DNA from: Clostridium sp. Marseille-P2415 | Lineage (GTDB): Bacteria > Bacillota > Clostridia > Lachnospirales > Lachnospiraceae | Length of the DNA: 64,000 nucleotides | Direction: 5' to 3' | Assembly (NCBI RefSeq): GCF_900155545.1 | Contig: NZ_LT732526.1 | Coordinates: forward strand, 3,985,827 to 4,049,826 | Shown here: positions 25,970 to 34,671 of the stretch, piece after piece | How positions within the stretch are numbered: position 1 is the stretch's first letter | How the letters are laid out: every line of letters begins with the position of its first letter | The notes under the pieces: generated by a model | What the model was told of the DNA's origin: nothing | The model's database searches: none | Seen by the model: only the letters and a program-made list of their open reading frames with translations | Translations under genes and position numbers: made by a program

Positions 25970-27553
25970 ATGACAATACTTCTGGAAAATCCCATACTGC
26001 CGGGCTTTTATCCGGATCCATCTGTCTGCCGCAAAGGAGATGACTATTATCTGGTCACATCCACATTTGAATATTTTCCGGGAATCCCTGTTTTCCATTC
26101 CAAGGATTTTGTGCACTGGCATCAGACCGGCCATGTGTTATCCAGGCCGGAACAGCTGGATCTTGATGGGATCCAGCCATCAAAAGGGATTTATGCTTCT
26201 TCCATATTTTATAACGAAGAGAGAAACCGGTTTTATGTCATAACAACTTTAGTAGGAAACGGGCCTTACCGGGATAATCAGAACTTTTATGTCTGGGCGG
26301 ACGATCCGGAGGGACCGTGGTCAGATCCGGTTTTTGTGAAGGGAGCGGAAGGAATTGACCCTTCCCTGGTTTTTGATGACGGGAAAGTATATTACCTGGG
26401 AAATTGCCGTCCGTTTCCGGATCAGCCTGAGAAAGGCCGGCACATCTGGATGCAGGAGCTGGACCTGGATACGGGAGAGCTTCATGGGGAACGCCATGTT
26501 CTGTTAAAACACGGAGCTTTTATCAATGCGGCGGCGCCGGAAGGTCCTCATATTTATCACATTGGTGAGTGGTATTATCTGTTGATTGCGGAAGGGGGGA
26601 CTTTCCGCAATCATGCCAGTACCATTTTCCGGAGCAGGGCAGTTACCGGCCCCTATGAGGCAAATCCGGGAAATCCTTTGATGACCCACAGGAATTTAAG
26701 AAGCAGTCATCCGATCAACAACCCGGGGCATGCAGATCTCATCAGGCTGCATAATGGGGAGTGGTGGGCGGTCTTACTGGCAACCAGGCCGGATGGCGGA
26801 AATTACAGGAACCTGGGGAGAGAAACATTTGCGGTGCCGGTAGAGTGGGAGGAAGAATGGCCGCTCTTCAGCCCTGAGACAGGACATGTGGAATTTTCTT
26901 ATCCGGCACCGAAGCTTAAGGAGCAGATCTGGCAGAAAGAGCCGGACTGTGAGCCATTTGACAGCACCCGTCTGCCCTATGCCTGGATAACGGTCCGAAC
27001 GCCCCGTCATGAGATTTACAGCCTGACACAGCGGCCGGGGTTCCTGCGTCTGTTTCTGCAACCGAATACGGTAAAAGAGGCTGTTTCCTGCTCTTTTCTG
27101 GGACGGAGGCAGCAGCATATGTGCTTCTTTGCAAGTACGGTGATGGAGTTTGATCCTGTGAAAGAAGGGGAAACAGGCGGAATGGTTTTACTGATGAACC
27201 ATAAATACCACATCCGCATGGAGTACGGGATTTTTGATGGCTGCAGGGAGATTCGCCTGACTAGGTGCTTTGATGGGCAGGACCGGCTGATTTCCAGGGC
27301 TTTGTGGGAGAAGAAAACCATATATTTCAAGATCCTGGTCCATTATCAGGATATTAATTTCTATTATTCCGGGGACAATGAGAGCTGGGATCTGCTTGCC
27401 GGGCAGGTGGATGGGACGCTGCTCAGCCGGGAGGTGGCGGGAGGATATACCGGAACGATTCTTGGATTATACGCTTCATCCAATGGAAGCGAGAGCAGGA
27501 ATTCCGCAGATTTTGACTGGTTTGCATATCACCCGGTCCGGCCGGATTGCTAG
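25970..27553 (+). CDS. Glycoside hydrolase family 43 (beta-xylosidase / arabinofuranosidase)
   Basis: 527 residues, two-domain GH43 size. The five-bladed propeller carries the catalytic set: Asp16 (general base, GFYPDPS), Asp130 (pKa modulator, GIDPSL) and Glu191 (acid, APEGPHIY). The second half is a beta-sandwich like the C-terminal domain of XynB-type enzymes (YSGDNESWDLLAGQVDG). It has no signal peptide and probably trims imported xylo- or arabino-oligosaccharides in the cytoplasm. It is the last gene of the enolase-superfamily/ABC operon and is followed by a terminator. Confidence 0.9.
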   Translation: MTILLENPILPGFYPDPSVCRKGDDYYLVTSTFEYFPGIPVFHSKDFVHWHQTGHVLSRPEQLDLDGIQPSKGIYASSIFYNEERNRFYVITTLVGNGPYRDNQNFYVWADDPEGPWSDPVFVKGAEGIDPSLVFDDGKVYYLGNCRPFPDQPEKGRHIWMQELDLDTGELHGERHVLLKHGAFINAAAPEGPHIYHIGEWYYLLIAEGGTFRNHASTIFRSRAVTGPYEANPGNPLMTHRNLRSSHPINNPGHADLIRLHNGEWWAVLLATRPDGGNYRNLGRETFAVPVEWEEEWPLFSPETGHVEFSYPAPKLKEQIWQKEPDCEPFDSTRLPYAWITVRTPRHEIYSLTQRPGFLRLFLQPNTVKEAVSCSFLGRRQQHMCFFASTVMEFDPVKEGETGGMVLLMNHKYHIRMEYGIFDGCREIRLTRCFDGQDRLISRALWEKKTIYFKILVHYQDINFYYSGDNESWDLLAGQVDGTLLSREVAGGYTGTILGLYASSNGSESRNSADFDWFAYHPVRPDC

Positions 27554-27590
27554 AAGACCTGATAAATGTAGTTAAATTTCATAATGAGCA

Positions 27591-27640
27591 AAAAAAAGTG
27601 TCCGGTAAGCCATGTTGCTTAACGGACATTTCTTTTTCTT
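27591..27640. terminator. Bidirectional terminator after GH43 gene
   Basis: TGTCCGGTAAGC (27599-27610) pairs with GCTTAACGGACA (27617-27628), flanked by an A-run before and TTTCTTTTT after. It serves both the GH43 operon and the convergent HPr-like gene. Confidence 0.85.
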
Positions 27641-27649
27641 ATGTATGGG

Positions 27650-27892
27650 TCATGCAGTTTTATTCTTAAGCAGAAAATCAGACAGAGAATCCAGAATGTC
27701 TTCATGGTCATTCTTATAGATAATCAGCTCCAGATCTGCATCCGAATAAATGGTCATGATACCGAGAATGGACTTTGCGTCAATGACAACGCTCCCTCTG
27801 CACAAGTCCATGTCGCACTCATACTGGTTGACCGTTTTGACGAACGCGGTCACTTCATCTAAGCTGCTGAAACGGATTGGATACTTTTTCAT
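27650..27892 (-). CDS. HPr-like domain protein lacking the phosphorylatable histidine
   Basis: 80 residues from ATG at 27890-27892 (GAGGTGAG upstream; a GTG nine bases earlier lies in the ribosome site). The length and the segment GSVVIDAKSILGIMTI match HPr, where SIMG follows the regulatory serine, so Ser at SILG is retained. The active-site region, normally with His15, is instead SSLDEVTAFVKTVNQYECDM and has no histidine. It cannot act as a PTS phosphocarrier and may be a regulatory Crh-like protein. It is monocistronic. Confidence 0.8.
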   Translation of the reverse strand: MKKYPIRFSSLDEVTAFVKTVNQYECDMDLCRGSVVIDAKSILGIMTIYSDADLELIIYKNDHEDILDSLSDFLLKNKTA

Positions 27893-28005
27893 ATTACTCA
27901 CCTCAAAAAAATAAAACTGGTCACATTAAAACAAGCGTATTTGTAGATTATATGATAAAAGGTAACAGATAAATATGTCTAAATTTGTATAAAAACCGTC
28001 TTTTC

Positions 28006-28035
28006 TTGCAAAAATTTAGGAAACGGTGGTATAAT
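28006..28035 (+). promoter_or_regulatory. Promoter of the AraC-type regulator gene
   Basis: TTGCAA (28006-28011), 18-base spacer, TATAAT (28030-28035), 43 bases before the start codon. Confidence 0.6.
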
Positions 28036-28078
28036 GGCATGAGGGAAGGGCATGGGTATCTGCCATTTGGAGGGTGAC

Positions 28079-29050
28079 ATGAAAGAAGAGCTCCTGAATT
28101 ATTTAAGGAATACATCGGAAGCGAAGAACATATTAATGGGGACGTCTTCAATTTTGTCCCATTATGTAAAGGAACCGGGCAGCAATGTGGTTGACAAGGA
28201 TATGGTGATCGGTCCTGGAAAGCTGATGGATATGTATTGCCAGCCCCGCTGCATGGCGATTCCGGACCATAGCCACAATTATGTGGAATTGGTTTATATG
28301 TACAGCGGATCCACGGTCCAGGTGATTAACGGGACCAGGATCCTTCGGCTGGAAACCAATGATTTACTGCTTTTAAGGCAGGGGACCAGCCATGCCATTG
28401 AACCGGCAGGTGAGAATGATATTGCAGTGCATTTCTTTTTGCTGCCGGAATTTTTTTTCCATCCGGCCCTGATGGTGGAGGATGGGACTGCCCTGCGCCA
28501 TTTTATGGCGGGGGCCGCATCGGGGAATCATTCCGTGGCGGATTATCTTCACTTTCACTTACAGGACATTCTGCCGGCGCAGAATCTGCTGGAGAACATG
28601 ATCTGGTCTCTTATCGGGGAAAGAAAGGGAAGGCAGGAAATTAACCAGGCAACCATGGGAATACTGATCATGGAACTGCTGCATGATGCAGATAAGGTGG
28701 AACAGCATGATATGGCTCAATATGAGGAGAAAATCGTGCTGACAGCATATCAATATCTGGAGAGTAATTATCCTTCGGCAACTCTGGAGGAGTTTTCGGC
28801 TCTGGCTATGCAGCCGCCTTATTATATCAGCCGCTTATTTAAACGGTATTTTAAAATCACATTTACGGAGTGCCTGCAGCTCATCCGGATCATCAGGGCT
28901 ACCAATTTTCTTGCATCCACAACAAAGCCGGTGGAAGAGATCATTGCGGAAATCGGCTATGAGAACAGCAGCTATTTTCACCGGCTGTTTAAGGAACGGT
29001 ATGGGATGACGCCAAAGCAGTTCCGGGATAAGTCTAAGGACCAATTCTGA
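28079..29050 (+). CDS. AraC-family regulator with cupin sensor domain
   Basis: 323 residues from the ATG at 28079, directly preceded by GGAGGGTGAC. An N-terminal cupin-like domain (PDHSHNYVELVYMYSGS with metal/sugar-pocket histidines; LLLLRQGTSHAIEP) is followed by two HTH motifs at the C-terminus (ATLEEFSALAMQPPYYISRL; EEIIAEIGYENSSYFHRLFK) and the usual YGMTPKQFR ending. Such proteins sense carbohydrates and activate nearby or distant sugar operons. No catabolic gene is adjacent downstream, so the target could be the GH43/ABC operon upstream or lie elsewhere. Confidence 0.9.
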   Translation: MKEELLNYLRNTSEAKNILMGTSSILSHYVKEPGSNVVDKDMVIGPGKLMDMYCQPRCMAIPDHSHNYVELVYMYSGSTVQVINGTRILRLETNDLLLLRQGTSHAIEPAGENDIAVHFFLLPEFFFHPALMVEDGTALRHFMAGAASGNHSVADYLHFHLQDILPAQNLLENMIWSLIGERKGRQEINQATMGILIMELLHDADKVEQHDMAQYEEKIVLTAYQYLESNYPSATLEEFSALAMQPPYYISRLFKRYFKITFTECLQLIRIIRATNFLASTTKPVEEIIAEIGYENSSYFHRLFKERYGMTPKQFRDKSKDQF

Positions 29051-29139
29051 AAAGATTATGAAATATCCCCGGGGAACATTGACTTTCATCCAATCCGTTA
29101 TTATAGTTAAGGCAAAATGAGAAGGGGCGGTAAAACAGG

Positions 29140-29544
29140 ATGAATCGGTTTAGGGAACGTTTTGCACATTTTATGATCGGAAGATACGGTGCGGATAAAC
29201 TGGGACAGTATTTAATTGGGGCTGCCTTTGCTTTTATTGCGGCCGGACTGCTTACCCGGAGTCTCTGGGTGGATATCATAGCTTCCGTCTGCCTGATCTT
29301 ATGCTATTACCGCATGTTTTCAAAGAATATCGGAAAGCGGTTCGGGGAAAATCAGAAATTTGAACGGATCCGTTTCCGTATCTCCGAGCGGTTCCGGAGA
29401 TGGCGTTTTAAGTTCCGGCAGTGCAGGGAATACCACATTTATAAATGCCCGGGCTGCGGGCAGAAGATCAGGATACCGAGAGGGAAGGGAAGAATCAGCA
29501 TTCATTGTCCCAAATGCAATACTGATTTTATAAAGAAAAGTTAG
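29140..29544 (+). CDS. Small membrane protein with C-terminal zinc ribbon
   Basis: 134 residues. One or two hydrophobic segments (about 27-66) are followed by a very basic stretch (RIRFRISERFRRWRFKFRQC) and a zinc-ribbon with CPGCGQ and CPKCNT. Proteins of this form are frequent in Lachnospiraceae but I know no function. The positively charged region plus zinc ribbon suggests binding to nucleic acid or ribosomes at the membrane; this is inference. It precedes the DUF2156 gene by 23 bases. Confidence 0.75.
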   Translation: MNRFRERFAHFMIGRYGADKLGQYLIGAAFAFIAAGLLTRSLWVDIIASVCLILCYYRMFSKNIGKRFGENQKFERIRFRISERFRRWRFKFRQCREYHIYKCPGCGQKIRIPRGKGRISIHCPKCNTDFIKKS

Positions 29545-29567
29545 CAACAACATAGAAGGGAAAGATT

Positions 29568-30494
29568 ATGAATTTACAGTTTAAGCCGATCGAGGCAAAG
29601 GATATTGAAAAAATAACCCCATTTTATGCCTTACGGCCCAATAAGACATGTGACAGTGTATATTTGGACAGTTATATCTGGAGAGATTATTATCATGTAA
29701 AATACGCCGTCAGTGATGAAAAAGCGCTGCAGTTTTTGATGGAAAAGGATGGAGAGCCATTTTCAGCCATGCCAATGTGTAAGGAAGAGGACCTTCCCCA
29801 TTATTTTGAGGAGATGGCAGCGTATTTTAACCAGGTTCTGAAAAAACCTCTCCGCATTTTTCTTGCGGACGAGGAGGCAGTCAATTATCTGAAGCTGGAC
29901 CCGGAAAAGTTTGAAATCAGGGAAGAAGAGGATTTAAAGGATTATCTCTATGATGCGGAAGCCATGAGGACTTTGGCAGGGAAAAAGCTTCATAAGAAAA
30001 AGAATCATTTGAACTCATTTTTAAGGGAGTATGAGGGGCGGTATGAATACAGGACACTTTGCTGCTCAGACCGGGATAATGTGCTGGAATTCCTGGACGA
30101 GTGGTGGGAAAACAAGGTGGAAGCCGCGGAATATGAGCGCCAGCTTGATTATGAGGTAATGGGGATCCATGATATATTAAAGAACTGCTCCGTGATCGAC
30201 GTCAGGATGGCAGGGGTTTTTATCGACGGAAGGTTAAAGGCGTTCACCATAGGCACTTACAACGCATTAGAAAAAATGGCGGTCATCCATATCGAGAAGG
30301 CGGATCCAAACGTTAAGGGCCTGTACCAGTTTATTAATCAGCAGTTTTTGATCCATGCATTTCCGGAAGAACTGGTACTTGTCAACCGGGAAGATGATGT
30401 GGGAATGGAAGGCTTAAGGCAGGCGAAGATGTCTTACAATCCCATTGGCTTTGCAAGAAAATACGGAGTCATTCAGAAGGGCTTTTCATTATGA
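29568..30494 (+). CDS. DUF2156 (phosphatidylglycerol lysyltransferase-like) protein
   Basis: 308 residues. It resembles the C-terminal catalytic half of MprF/LPG synthases, a double GNAT fold: HKKKNHLNSFLREYEGRYEY, LDEWWENK and the AVIHIEKADPNVKGLYQFIN stretch, ending NREDDVGMEGLRQAKMSYNP. There is no membrane part, so it is a soluble aminoacyl- or acyltransferase of unknown acceptor. The next gene overlaps by four bases (ATGA), indicating coupling with an Eis-like acetyltransferase. Confidence 0.85.
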   Translation: MNLQFKPIEAKDIEKITPFYALRPNKTCDSVYLDSYIWRDYYHVKYAVSDEKALQFLMEKDGEPFSAMPMCKEEDLPHYFEEMAAYFNQVLKKPLRIFLADEEAVNYLKLDPEKFEIREEEDLKDYLYDAEAMRTLAGKKLHKKKNHLNSFLREYEGRYEYRTLCCSDRDNVLEFLDEWWENKVEAAEYERQLDYEVMGIHDILKNCSVIDVRMAGVFIDGRLKAFTIGTYNALEKMAVIHIEKADPNVKGLYQFINQQFLIHAFPEELVLVNREDDVGMEGLRQAKMSYNPIGFARKYGVIQKGFSL

Positions 30495-31540
30495 TACGGT
30501 ATTTGAAGCAGGAAGAGAAAATAGAAAGCCGGGCACTGTGGGAACGGGTATTTTCTGAAGATTCCCAGAGCTTTTTGGATTACTATTATTCGGACAGGGT
30601 GCGGAAGAATAAGATCCTTACTGCCTGGAAAGAGGGCCGGATGGCAGCCATGCTCCACCGCAATCCTTACGAGGTGGCGGTGAAGGGCCGCATATGGAAG
30701 GTGGATTATATCGCCGGGGTCGCGACTGACCCGGGCTGCCGCCACCAGGGATACATGAGCCGGCTTTTGAACCGCTGTTTTGCCGATATGTATATGGAGC
30801 GGATGGGTTTTTCTTTTCTGGTTCCTGCCGATCCTGCTATTTACCACCCGTTTGATTTCACCTATATCTGCGATCTGCCTGCGCGTGCACTCAACGAAAA
30901 GGGCCGCTTGCAGCTTAGCCGCCGCGCTCTCGTAGAGCAGTCGGCGGAATGCAGGGAAGCTGCAAAATTTGTGGGCAGACAGCTGGAGAAAAAGTATGAG
31001 GTCTATGCACTGCGGGATGAAGGATATTACCGGGATCTGTGCAGGGAAGTAAGAAGTGACAGGGGGGATCTCATTCTCCTCTTTACAAGGGATGAGAGAG
31101 AACGTCTGGCCGGTGTCTGGGCCTACTATGGTGAGATGGCGGAAAATCAGAGAGAGCTGATCTGTCTCCCCGATTATGTAAAGGAAACCGGGCCGTCAAA
31201 GCCGGCTGTCATGGGGCGGATCATTCATTTGGAACAATTTATCCCGGTGATCTGCTTAAAAGAAGAATGCCCGGTCAGTGAGCTGGAACTGCTCATTGAT
31301 GTTAAGGATGATTTTATTCGTCAGAATGCCGGAGTATACCGCTGGAGACTGGATCGGGCCGGGTCGACTCTTATCCGCATGGATGAGGAAAATGAGATAA
31401 AGCCTCATTTATCCATGGGAATCGGTGAATTAACCTCCTGGCTGTTTGGATATTCGGTCCCTTCCGTGCCTGAGGACAGAAGAGCTCTGGTAGAGCGGAT
31501 CCGGCCTTTAAAAGGCGTATTTTTTGATGAAATCACTTAA
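30491..31540 (+). CDS. Eis-like GNAT family N-acetyltransferase
   Basis: 349 residues. The N-terminal GNAT domain has the acetyl-CoA loop region VATDPGCRHQGYMSRLL, and the central and C-terminal parts (ICDLPARA, VYRWRLDRAG, MGIGELTSWLFGYSVP) match the tripartite Eis layout with a sterol-carrier-like C-terminal domain. Eis enzymes acetylate amines, including aminoglycosides in mycobacteria; clostridial members are uncharacterised. Translation is coupled to the DUF2156 gene by a four-base overlap, which suggests that the two acyltransferases act together. Confidence 0.88.
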   Translation: MIRYLKQEEKIESRALWERVFSEDSQSFLDYYYSDRVRKNKILTAWKEGRMAAMLHRNPYEVAVKGRIWKVDYIAGVATDPGCRHQGYMSRLLNRCFADMYMERMGFSFLVPADPAIYHPFDFTYICDLPARALNEKGRLQLSRRALVEQSAECREAAKFVGRQLEKKYEVYALRDEGYYRDLCREVRSDRGDLILLFTRDERERLAGVWAYYGEMAENQRELICLPDYVKETGPSKPAVMGRIIHLEQFIPVICLKEECPVSELELLIDVKDDFIRQNAGVYRWRLDRAGSTLIRMDEENEIKPHLSMGIGELTSWLFGYSVPSVPEDRRALVERIRPLKGVFFDEIT

Positions 31541-31558
31541 AGGTTTATGGTATCCTTC

Positions 31559-31588
31559 TTGTATTCCGTCCTGTGTTTATAGTATAAT
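31559..31588 (+). promoter_or_regulatory. Probable promoter of the sirtuin/aldo-keto reductase genes
   Basis: TTGTAT (31559-31564), 18-base spacer, TATAAT (31583-31588). It leaves a leader of about 130 bases before the sirtuin start. Confidence 0.5.
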
Positions 31589-31725
31589 GGAAAAAGTATC
31601 TTTCGCCGGCGGCGGAATAGGACATGGTGGTTGTGGGCGGGTTCAGTGGAATCCGCCCTGTATTTTTAAGTCCATGCTTGTAAAACCGGGCGTGGGGAGC
31701 ATTTAATATCAGAGAGGGTGGGGAT

Positions 31726-32451
31726 ATGGAAGGGATTAAAACGTTAAGAGAGTGGATCGCAGAAAGCGGAAATATTGTTTTTTTCGGAGGTGCGGGAGTT
31801 TCTACGGAAAGTGATATTCCGGATTTTCGAGGAGTGGATGGGCTGTACCATCAACAATATCAATATCCCCCGGAAATGATCATCAGCCACAGCTTCTATG
31901 TGAAAAACACCGGTGAGTTTTTCCGTTTTTACCGGAATAAGATGTTATTTCCCGATGCAAAACCCAATAAAGCCCACTTCGCCCTTGCAAAGCTGGAGGA
32001 AATGGGGAAATTAAAAGCAGTTATCACCCAGAATATCGATGGGCTTCATCAGGCGGCAGGAAGCTGTAATGTGCTGGAGCTTCATGGCTCCGTCCAAAGG
32101 AATTACTGCACCAGATGCGGGAAATTCTATGGCCTTGATGAGATGATGGAAAGCATGGGACCGGATGAGATTCCAAAATGCGGCTGCGGAGGGACCATAA
32201 AGCCGGATGTGGTGCTGTATGAGGAAAGCCTGGACCAAAATGTATTAAGCCGTGCGGTTTCCTATATTGCAAATGCGGATATACTGATCGTGGGAGGAAC
32301 ATCCCTGACCGTATATCCCGCGGCCGGGCTCATTGATTATTACAGGGGAAGAAAAATGGTGCTGATCAATAAGACGGTCACGCCCATGGATGGCCGGGCG
32401 GATCTGGTTATTAGCGGAAGCATTGGCCAGGTACTCCATGACGCGGTATAG
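31726..32451 (+). CDS. cobB: NAD-dependent protein deacylase (Sir2/CobB)
   Basis: 241 residues, standard for bacterial sirtuins. Motifs in order: FFGGAGVSTESDIPDFRG (NAD site), TQNIDGLHQAAG, the catalytic histidine in LELHGSV, and a zinc-binding set CTRCG then CGCGG. GTSLTVYPAAGLIDYY closes the NAD pocket. It removes acetyl or longer acyl groups from protein lysines using NAD, coupling metabolism to protein acylation. The ribosome site GAGAGGGTGGGGAT is strong. An aldo-keto reductase gene follows after 49 bases. Confidence 0.95.
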   Translation: MEGIKTLREWIAESGNIVFFGGAGVSTESDIPDFRGVDGLYHQQYQYPPEMIISHSFYVKNTGEFFRFYRNKMLFPDAKPNKAHFALAKLEEMGKLKAVITQNIDGLHQAAGSCNVLELHGSVQRNYCTRCGKFYGLDEMMESMGPDEIPKCGCGGTIKPDVVLYEESLDQNVLSRAVSYIANADILIVGGTSLTVYPAAGLIDYYRGRKMVLINKTVTPMDGRADLVISGSIGQVLHDAV

Positions 32452-32500
32452 GGGGCTTTGACTGACCGGATTAAGAAAAGAGAAGAAGGAGAAAAGAGAC

Positions 32501-33490
32501 ATGTATCAGGCGGCAGAAGACAGATATGAAAAGATGGAATATAAGCGTTGCGGCAGGAGCGGAATTTTGCTTCCCAGAGTATCCTTGGGTCTATGGCAGA
32601 ATTTTGGGTTGGAAAAGCCGCTGTCAGAGCAAAGGGAGATCCTTTTAAGAGCCTTTGATATGGGAATTACACATTTTGATCTTGCGAACAATTACGGTTT
32701 TCCCGCAGCAGGGAAAGCGGAGGAGAATTTCGGTGAGGTCTTAAAGAGTGACCTGGGAAAATACCGGGATGAGCTGATTATTTCTACCAAGGCAGGTTTT
32801 GACATGTGGCCCGGACCTTATGGGAACTGGGGCTCCAGAAAATATTTGACGGCCAGCTTAAATCAGAGCCTGAAGCGTATGGGGCTTGAGTATGTGGATA
32901 TTTTCTATCACCACAGACCGGATCCTGAGACGCCGTTAGAAGAAACCATGGGTGCACTGGCTGATATCGTGAGACAGGGCAAGGCTCTTTACGTCGGTAT
33001 TTCCAATTACGGAGAACGCGAGGCAAAGGAAGCGGTTCAAATGTTAAAAAATATGGGCGTACCGTGCCTGATCGGGCAGCCAAGATATAATATGTTTGAA
33101 AGAGGACCGGAGGAAGGCTTGTTTTCGGCTCTTCTGGAAAACGGCGCAGGCTGTATCTGTTACAGCCCCCTGGCTCAGGGCGCTTTGACAGACCGTTATC
33201 TAAACGGCATACCGGAAGGATCCAGGGCTGCAAAAAAGGGAACAACGATCGGAGGACGCTATCTGTCCGGGGAAAAGCTGGAGCAGATTAAAGCGCTTCA
33301 TGGATTGGCAGTAAAAAGGGGACAGACCCTGGCACAGATGGCGCTGGCCTGGGTGCTTCGGGAAGAGGCAGTGACTTCTGTATTGGTCGGAGCCAGCAGC
33401 ATAAAGCAGCTGGAAGACAATGTGGATTGTTTAAAAAATCCGGCATTTACGCAGGGAGAGCTGGAGCAGATTGACGAAATTTTAAAATAA
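32501..33490 (+). CDS. Aldo/keto reductase (YghZ / glyceraldehyde-3-P reductase group)
   Basis: 329 residues. AKR features: MGITHFDLANNYG with the catalytic Asp and Tyr, STKAGFDMWPGPYGNWGSRK with the catalytic lysine, DIFYHHRPDPETP with the histidine, and the NADPH-binding end SVLVGASSIKQLEDNV. The GPYGNWGSRKYL stretch is typical of the YghZ group that reduces L-glyceraldehyde 3-phosphate and methylglyoxal. Likely a detoxifying NADPH-dependent reductase. GAAGAAGGAGAAAAGAG precedes the ATG. Confidence 0.92.
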   Translation: MYQAAEDRYEKMEYKRCGRSGILLPRVSLGLWQNFGLEKPLSEQREILLRAFDMGITHFDLANNYGFPAAGKAEENFGEVLKSDLGKYRDELIISTKAGFDMWPGPYGNWGSRKYLTASLNQSLKRMGLEYVDIFYHHRPDPETPLEETMGALADIVRQGKALYVGISNYGEREAKEAVQMLKNMGVPCLIGQPRYNMFERGPEEGLFSALLENGAGCICYSPLAQGALTDRYLNGIPEGSRAAKKGTTIGGRYLSGEKLEQIKALHGLAVKRGQTLAQMALAWVLREEAVTSVLVGASSIKQLEDNVDCLKNPAFTQGELEQIDEILK

Positions 33491-33536
33491 TCGTTATTAA
33501 AGGCGGTCCGTGAGAACGGATGGGCAGGTGTATGGA

Positions 33537-33734
33537 ATGATTTATGAGGTTGGAGATATTGTAAAATTAAAAAAGAAGCACCCATGCGGAAGCCAGGAAT
33601 GGGAAATTCTGCGAGTCGGTGCGGATTTCCGTTTAAAGTGCATGGGCTGCGGCCACCAGATCATGGTAGCAAGAAAGCTGGTGGAGAAGAACACCAGAGG
33701 ACTAAAAGGACATGATGGGACGCCAAAGGCTTAA
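33537..33734 (+). CDS. DUF951 family protein
   Basis: 65 residues from the ATG at 33537, the usual DUF951 length; an in-frame GTG at 33510 lacks family support. The conserved pattern is intact: YEVGDIVKLKKKHPCGSQEW, FRLKCMGCGHQIM and RKLVEKN. Cysteines in HPCGS and CMGCGH suggest metal binding. The family is found throughout Firmicutes, commonly near ribosomal or replication genes, as here before rpsF; its function is not known. Confidence 0.88.
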   Translation: MIYEVGDIVKLKKKHPCGSQEWEILRVGADFRLKCMGCGHQIMVARKLVEKNTRGLKGHDGTPKA

Positions 33735-33780
33735 AATGGCGCCACCCTGAGGGAAAAGTGCCGGAAAATGAGAAAAAAGC

Positions 33781-33809
33781 TTGCTTTTATGAAGAATTTC
33801 CGGTATAAT
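33781..33809 (+). promoter_or_regulatory. Promoter of the rpsF-ssb-rpsR operon
   Basis: TTGCTT (33781-33786), 17-base spacer, TATAAT (33804-33809), about 80 bases before rpsF. Confidence 0.7.
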
Positions 33810-33827
33810 ACTAAACCGTGACACAAA

Positions 33828-33877
33828 TAGATTCCTTGCTCCTGAAACTGAAAGCAGGGGCCAGAGACCACAAGGAG
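33828..33877 (+). promoter_or_regulatory. Structured rpsF leader, candidate S6:S18 autoregulatory element
   Basis: CCTTG near 33834 pairs with CAAGG just before the start region, enclosing CTCCTG paired with CAGGGG. Firmicute rpsF leaders carry a small hairpin bound by S6:S18 that represses translation. Position and size fit; I could not confirm the conserved bulge. Confidence 0.4.
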
Positions 33878-33887
33878 GTAAAGAAGC

Positions 33888-34175
33888 ATGAACAAATATG
33901 AGTTAGCCGTTGTTCTTAACGCAAAGCTCGAGGATGAAGAGAGAGCAGCAGCCATGGAAAAAGTTACGGGTTATATCACTCGTTTCGGCGGCGCTGTAAC
34001 TAACATTGATGAATGGGGTAAGAAGAGATTAGCTTACGAGATTCAGAAAATGAAAGAAGGATTCTACTACTTCATCAAATTTGATGGCGATTCCACAACT
34101 CCGAACGAGTTAGAAGCACACGTTCGTATCATGGAACCGGTTATCAGATACTTATGCGTAAGACAAGAGGCATAA
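33888..34175 (+). CDS. rpsF: Ribosomal protein S6
   Basis: 95 residues, normal for bS6. NKYELAVVLNAKLEDEERAA opens the protein and GKKRLAYEIQKMKEGFYYFI is the conserved centre; IRYLCVRQEA ends it. bS6 binds bS18 on the platform of the 30S subunit. First gene of rpsF-ssb-rpsR, the standard order in Firmicutes. AAGGAGGTAAAGAAGC supplies a strong ribosome site. Confidence 0.97.
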   Translation: MNKYELAVVLNAKLEDEERAAAMEKVTGYITRFGGAVTNIDEWGKKRLAYEIQKMKEGFYYFIKFDGDSTTPNELEAHVRIMEPVIRYLCVRQEA

Positions 34176-34197
34176 TAGATAAAGAAAGCGTGATCGT

Positions 34198-34650
34198 ATG
34201 AACAGAGTAATCCTTATGGGCAGATTAACCCGTGATCCAGAAGTAAGATATTCCCAGGGAGAGCGTGCCATGGCAATCGCAAGGTATACCCTTGCCGTTG
34301 ACCGCAGAGGCCGCAGAAATCAGGACGGCAATGAACAAACTGCGGATTTCATCAACTGCGTTGCATTTGACAGGGCAGGAGAGTTTGCGGAGAAATATTT
34401 CCGTCAGGGCATGAGAGTACTGATTTCCGGAAGGATCCAGACTGGCAGTTATACGAATAAAGACGGCGTAAAGGTCTATACAACAGATATCATTGTAGAT
34501 GATCAGGAATTCGCTGACAGCAAGGGCGGAGCTTCCGGAGAAGGCGGCGGTTATCAGCCGACCTCCAGGCCGGCACCTTCCAGCGCGATCGGCGATGGAT
34601 TTATGAATATCCCGGATGGAGTCGAAGACGAAGGACTTCCATTCAACTAA
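34198..34650 (+). CDS. ssb: Single-stranded DNA-binding protein
   Basis: 150 residues: an OB-fold (MNRVILMGRLTRDPEVRYSQ, DFINCVAFDRAGEFAEKYF, VLISGRIQTGSYTNKDGVKV) followed by a glycine/proline-rich flexible tail ending with the acidic DEGLPFN tip that recruits replication and repair proteins. Positioned 22 bases after rpsF and 21 before rpsR, as in other Firmicutes, which ties its expression to ribosomal protein synthesis. Confidence 0.97.
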   Translation: MNRVILMGRLTRDPEVRYSQGERAMAIARYTLAVDRRGRRNQDGNEQTADFINCVAFDRAGEFAEKYFRQGMRVLISGRIQTGSYTNKDGVKVYTTDIIVDDQEFADSKGGASGEGGGYQPTSRPAPSSAIGDGFMNIPDGVEDEGLPFN

Positions 34651-34671
34651 ATCTAACAGGAGGTAGTACCA

